Positions 60,641 to 64,000 of a DNA stretch of 64,000 nt are shown here, one piece after another (positions within the stretch are counted from its first letter, which is position 1; each line of letters starts with the position of its first letter). A program made the translations under genes and the position numbers. A model generated the notes under the pieces. It did not search any database. It was not told the DNA's origin and was given only the letters and a program-made list of their open reading frames with translations. The stretch is from positions 1,566,001 through 1,630,000 of the forward strand of contig NC_134035.1 of NCBI RefSeq assembly GCF_964204645.1, in the 5' to 3' direction. The stretch comes from Tubulanus polymorphus (Eukaryota; Nemertea; Palaeonemertea; Tubulaniformes; Tubulanidae).

Positions 60641-63600
60641 CAGTTGCCCTGTTTTTAGTTCAAAAGCAAATCGGTAGTGTCACATATTTAGTCCTCGTAA
60701 AGTTCACTATAACTGAAGTCAAGTTCTCCCAATATGTGTTCGATTGTTTGTTTATCCTCTCGGTGAGTTCTAACGCTTGCCAACATCCAGTTCGATGTAG
60801 TCCTGATCAACAAACAAAAATGTTGTAAATACCGGTACTATAGTTCCTAATGATGACAAACATCCTAAAAACAGACATGACAGTCATTTTGGCCAAATTT
60901 TCATCTTCAGGAAATATGTGGTAATGTATTCTGATGGTGAAGAGTAAGAAGTGAATGGTGATAGCCCTCAGTCGGCTGAGAAATACTGTTACGCCAAACA
61001 GGAAAAAGGCTCGTGGCTCCAGTTAGTCGAGCGCGACGAGATATATTGTTTCAAATATATGCACCTCCAACGCCTTGCGCCTCCAACCTGAAAAATATGA
61101 TGTAGTAATAGATGAAAACATTCGGTCATGGTCATGAATTTGCAAGTCTTACTTGCAAATTCATGAATTCAGTCGATTCTAAAAATTTGCTTACGAAACG
61201 ACTGTAGGAGAGTCTACAGTTATTGGGCAAGCGAAGCAGACACTTGCTCGAAATATGAAAAGTTCTCCCTTTAAAACTCCTTATATTCCGGTATGACCGG
61301 TCTGTAGGAACTGCCCGAATAAAATCAAAATCTTAAACGCAAAACTCTATGCAATTCAACAAACAAAATACAAGAAATGAACATAATATAATTTATTTTC
61401 ACAAATTAAAATTGATGAATACATATTCTCATAATTGTTTTGGAAACTTATAAGAAATTCTACTCACACACTCACTAGCCCTTGTCTAGCAGTAATGGTA
61501 GTCCACCGAGTTCCACAAATCCACATACAGAGTTCCACACTGTATTTTTATGAGTATCACTCCACTTATAGTCCGGTTAGTTGACTAAATAGTCCAGTTA
61601 GTTCACATATAGTCTGGTTAGTTCACAAATAGTCCAGTTAGTTCACTAATAGTCCGGTTAGTTGACTAGTAGTCCAGTTAGTTCACTAGTAGTCCGGAAG
61701 AAGTTGACTGAAGAAGTAAAACTGTGATAAATTTCAGTTGAAGTCCACCACGTCGAGTACTACACCACAGCCCGACAGAGGAAAACCTGAAATATAAAAT
61801 TGAAATCACATTAACAGGAAGACTGACTGAGAGGTTGTGGGAGGATGGGGTGAGAGGTTGGGGAGGATGGGGTGAGAGGTTGAGGGAGGATAGGGTGAGA
61901 GGTTGGGGAGGATGGGGTGAGAGGTTGAGGGAGTATGGGATGAGAGGTTGGGGGAGGATTGGGTGAGAGGTTGGGGGAGGATGGGGTGAGAGGTTGAGGG
62001 AGGATGGGGTGAGAGGTTGGGGAGGATGGGGTGAGAGGTTGGGGTGGATGGGGTGAGAGGTTGGGGGAGGATGGGATGAGAGGTTGAGGGAGGATGGGAT
62101 GAGAGGTTGAGGGAGGATGGGATGAGAGGTTGAGGGAGGATGGGGTGAGAGGTTGGGGAGGATGGGGTGAGAGGTTGAGGGAGGATGGGATGAGAGGTTG
62201 AGGGAGGATGGGGTGAGAGGTTGGGGAGGATGGGATGAGAGGTTGAGGGAGGATGGGGTGAGAGGTTGGGGAGGATGGGGTGAGAGGTTGAGGGAGGATG
62301 GGGTGAGAGGTTGGGGAGGATGGGGTGAGAGGTTGAAGAGGGTGGTTTGTGAGGTTGAGGGAGGGTCGGGTGAGAGGTTGAGGGAGGATGGGTGAAAAGA
62401 GAGCAAAACAGTACAATTACTCTGACAAAGTAAAGGCTTAAACAAAAGTTTTCAGCAGTTTTCAGTCACACTGGATTAACAGATTCTCGTTTTACACAAG
62501 AGCCCAGCCTGTGGCAGTGGGAGAAAGCTGGTGTAACTAAATGGTCGAGTCAGCTGGTCTTAACCTGCTGAACAAGATGTGGTGCCGGAGGAAGTTGAAG
62601 AACAGTTCATCAAGATTTGTGAAACTATCGCCTGCTGCACCATGTGCAATGCAAGCGGCTAGGGTAGTGCGGCCCGTGTAGGCTAGAAAGTGGTTTTTGA
62701 CACCGAGTGAGGTCCCTGTTAGTCTAGCACCTAGCCGTCGTTCCCTAAACAACCCAGAACCCGTAGTAAAAACGACTGACTGATTCAGACTAAATTTGAG
62801 TAGGTCCCGGCCTCACTAGTCACTGACTGTCGAAGTGTCTGCAAAGTCACTGTGGGTCTGGAGTGAGTGAGGTCCCCCTAAACCTAAAGTGTGTGTACCT
62901 GAGGACATGAAAATGAAACATCGTGAATGAATTCTTATCTTTTTTACCAATATCAAAATTCGTACATTTAGAATCATCGCGGCTTTAAAGTCTTTATCAA
63001 TTGAGGGAATAGTTTACTGTTGTAAATAAAGAATTAGCGATCGAATTGAGCCCGCTCCACAGTAAAATAGCGCGACCAATTCAATCTCGACCGTCTAGTG
63101 CTGCCGCTTTGTATAACGATAGCGTGGAAAATGTGAACTAACATAATACTCGCTTGCCAGAGTCTTCGAACGGCAGGAGTGGACGAACTAATTACCGATT
63201 TGCGGGCCGGATTCCGAGGAAAATTCTCAAACTCTGAAAACTGCTCTGAAACGTTCGAACCAAACAATTTTTCTATAAAAGAATAAGCCTTAAAAGAGTT
63301 AAGATGAATCGGGGTATTTCTAGTATGGTCTGGGAGAGAGCGATAGGTGTTTGTATGTTCCCTGTTTATTTGCGCGCAAATAGACTTTATCGAAGAAAAA
63401 ATATGGACATTTTGTCAATTCTGATGATAAATTATCATTAAAAAATGAAAATGAATAATTTATTCAGTATACAAATACTATATTGATTGATAAGTAAGTA
63501 AATTTTAGCTAAAAATGATTAAATATGATACCTAAAAAATATTCAAAATTCAGAACGTATTCATAGTATCATATTAAATCAGAATTAGACGACACACTGG

Positions 63601-64000
63601 TCGGTATTGTACGTAATAAGGACATTTAAATTCCGGCGGTAAATATGCGCTATTTTAGTTCGCAGAAATTCCGCTATCGTTATTCATAGGGGCAGCACTG
63701 TACGGTAAATATCTAACTCAGCCTTGCGATCTTACTGTGGCATGCGAGCAATACAGATATTTTTCTTAGCCGAATTTCGTTGATTATCTAATACGATTCC
63801 ATTGTATATAACTAATTCTACTATCGTTTAAGGTTTTTCGAAGGGGATCATCTTTTTAAAACGAATTTTAAACCATTTTTGATAGAACTCTTTTGTCTGC
63901 GGTATGTATTAGCATCCGGTAAAGCGGTAGGCTCACATGCCAAAGGAAGAACTTCAAGAAAATTTAATTTTATTCTCTAAAATAGTGCATTCAACTACCA
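60641..64000. repeat. Complex tandem array, copy 3 (runs off the right edge)
   Basis: It lacks the AT-rich sub-repeat block of copies 1 and 2 and instead has about 500 bases of unrelated sequence (60830-61390). It then follows copy 1 closely from 61440 to the edge, including the 71-codon ORF and the 1.6 kb end. The window ends in CATTCAACTACCA, which in copies 1-2 (56521-56532) and 2-3 (60476-60490) precedes the next unit, so the array may continue. Confidence 0.88.
61823..62395. repeat. G-rich minisatellite, copy 3, expanded
   Basis: The same unit as in copies 1 and 2 but about 30 copies in 570 bases, twice the length of copy 1 and three times copy 2. The minus-strand ORFs of up to 255 codons (HPILPQPLTPSSLNLSPHPP type) are products of the repeat; two frames are open because the unit alternates between 17-20 bases. 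Confidence 0.93.

Noticed and set aside
61678-62445. 255-codon minus-strand ORF of HPILPQPLTPSSLNLS repeats
   Set aside because: It is the translation of the G-rich minisatellite; a second frame gives an equally long ORF, and the same happens at 54494-54963 and 58776-59177.
1-64000. CRISPR arrays, bacterial operons, Shine-Dalgarno-led genes, prophage
   Set aside because: Regularly spaced repeats here are contiguous minisatellites without unique spacers, and all coding signal is in spliced eukaryotic exons.

Overview
The window is animal (metazoan) nuclear DNA. The protein-coding signal lies in short exons with GT..AG boundaries, matching intron phases and pyrimidine-rich acceptor tracts. It is separated by kilobases of AT-rich introns full of short inverted-repeat elements, SINE-like repeats, minisatellites and microsatellites. 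There are no operons or bacterial-type start signals. A twitchin-type immunoglobulin gene and the overall texture fit an invertebrate, perhaps a spiralian such as a mollusc, annelid or brachiopod, but that placement is inference. Coding exons are richer in CpG than the surrounding DNA.

Layout. (1) At 1-9 kb on the minus strand is the 5' coding part of a muscle-type Ig (I-set) gene. Exon 8699-9015 carries the start codon and the first Ig domain. Exon 1685-1827 carries the first half of a later Ig domain, and the gene runs off the left edge. Between them are an intact small intronless ORF with a strong Kozak context and a downstream AATAAA (8110-8352), and a decayed coding remnant (3338-3599). 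(2) From 9 to 18 kb is mostly non-coding DNA with a large palindrome (17167-17664), one orphan exon candidate (14207-14345) and a probable 5' non-coding exon with a strong donor (about 17996-18195). (3) From 27143 to 44560 on the plus strand is one long gene. I could place ten coding exons. They encode an N-terminal domain resembling the Rab2-binding domain of GARIN/FAM71 proteins, a long acidic/basic linker and a complete RasGEF catalytic domain. All junction phases agree except exon 2 to exon 3, where a piece of length 2 mod 3 is missing. A possible minus-strand gene end (36916-37200) is nested in one of its introns. (4) From 46 to 53 kb are dispersed repeats, a start-less minus-strand ORF (49413-49868), a tRNA-headed SINE, a 44-bp minisatellite and a purine satellite. 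(5) From 53.2 to 64 kb are three head-to-tail copies of a complex 3.3-4.1 kb repeat, each with its own G-rich minisatellite. An inverted fragment of the unit lies at about 48.5-48.86 kb.

How the parts relate. The Ig gene and the RasGEF gene point away from each other, so the 9-18 kb interval should hold both upstream regions. The most notable items are the GARIN-like plus RasGEF architecture, three unrelated short inverted-repeat elements that each contain a hammerhead-ribozyme-like core (CTGANGA...GAAAC), a three-member TTAA-flanked MITE family with copies just inside both ends of the first coding intron of the RasGEF gene, and coding-looking ORFs that lack an ATG.
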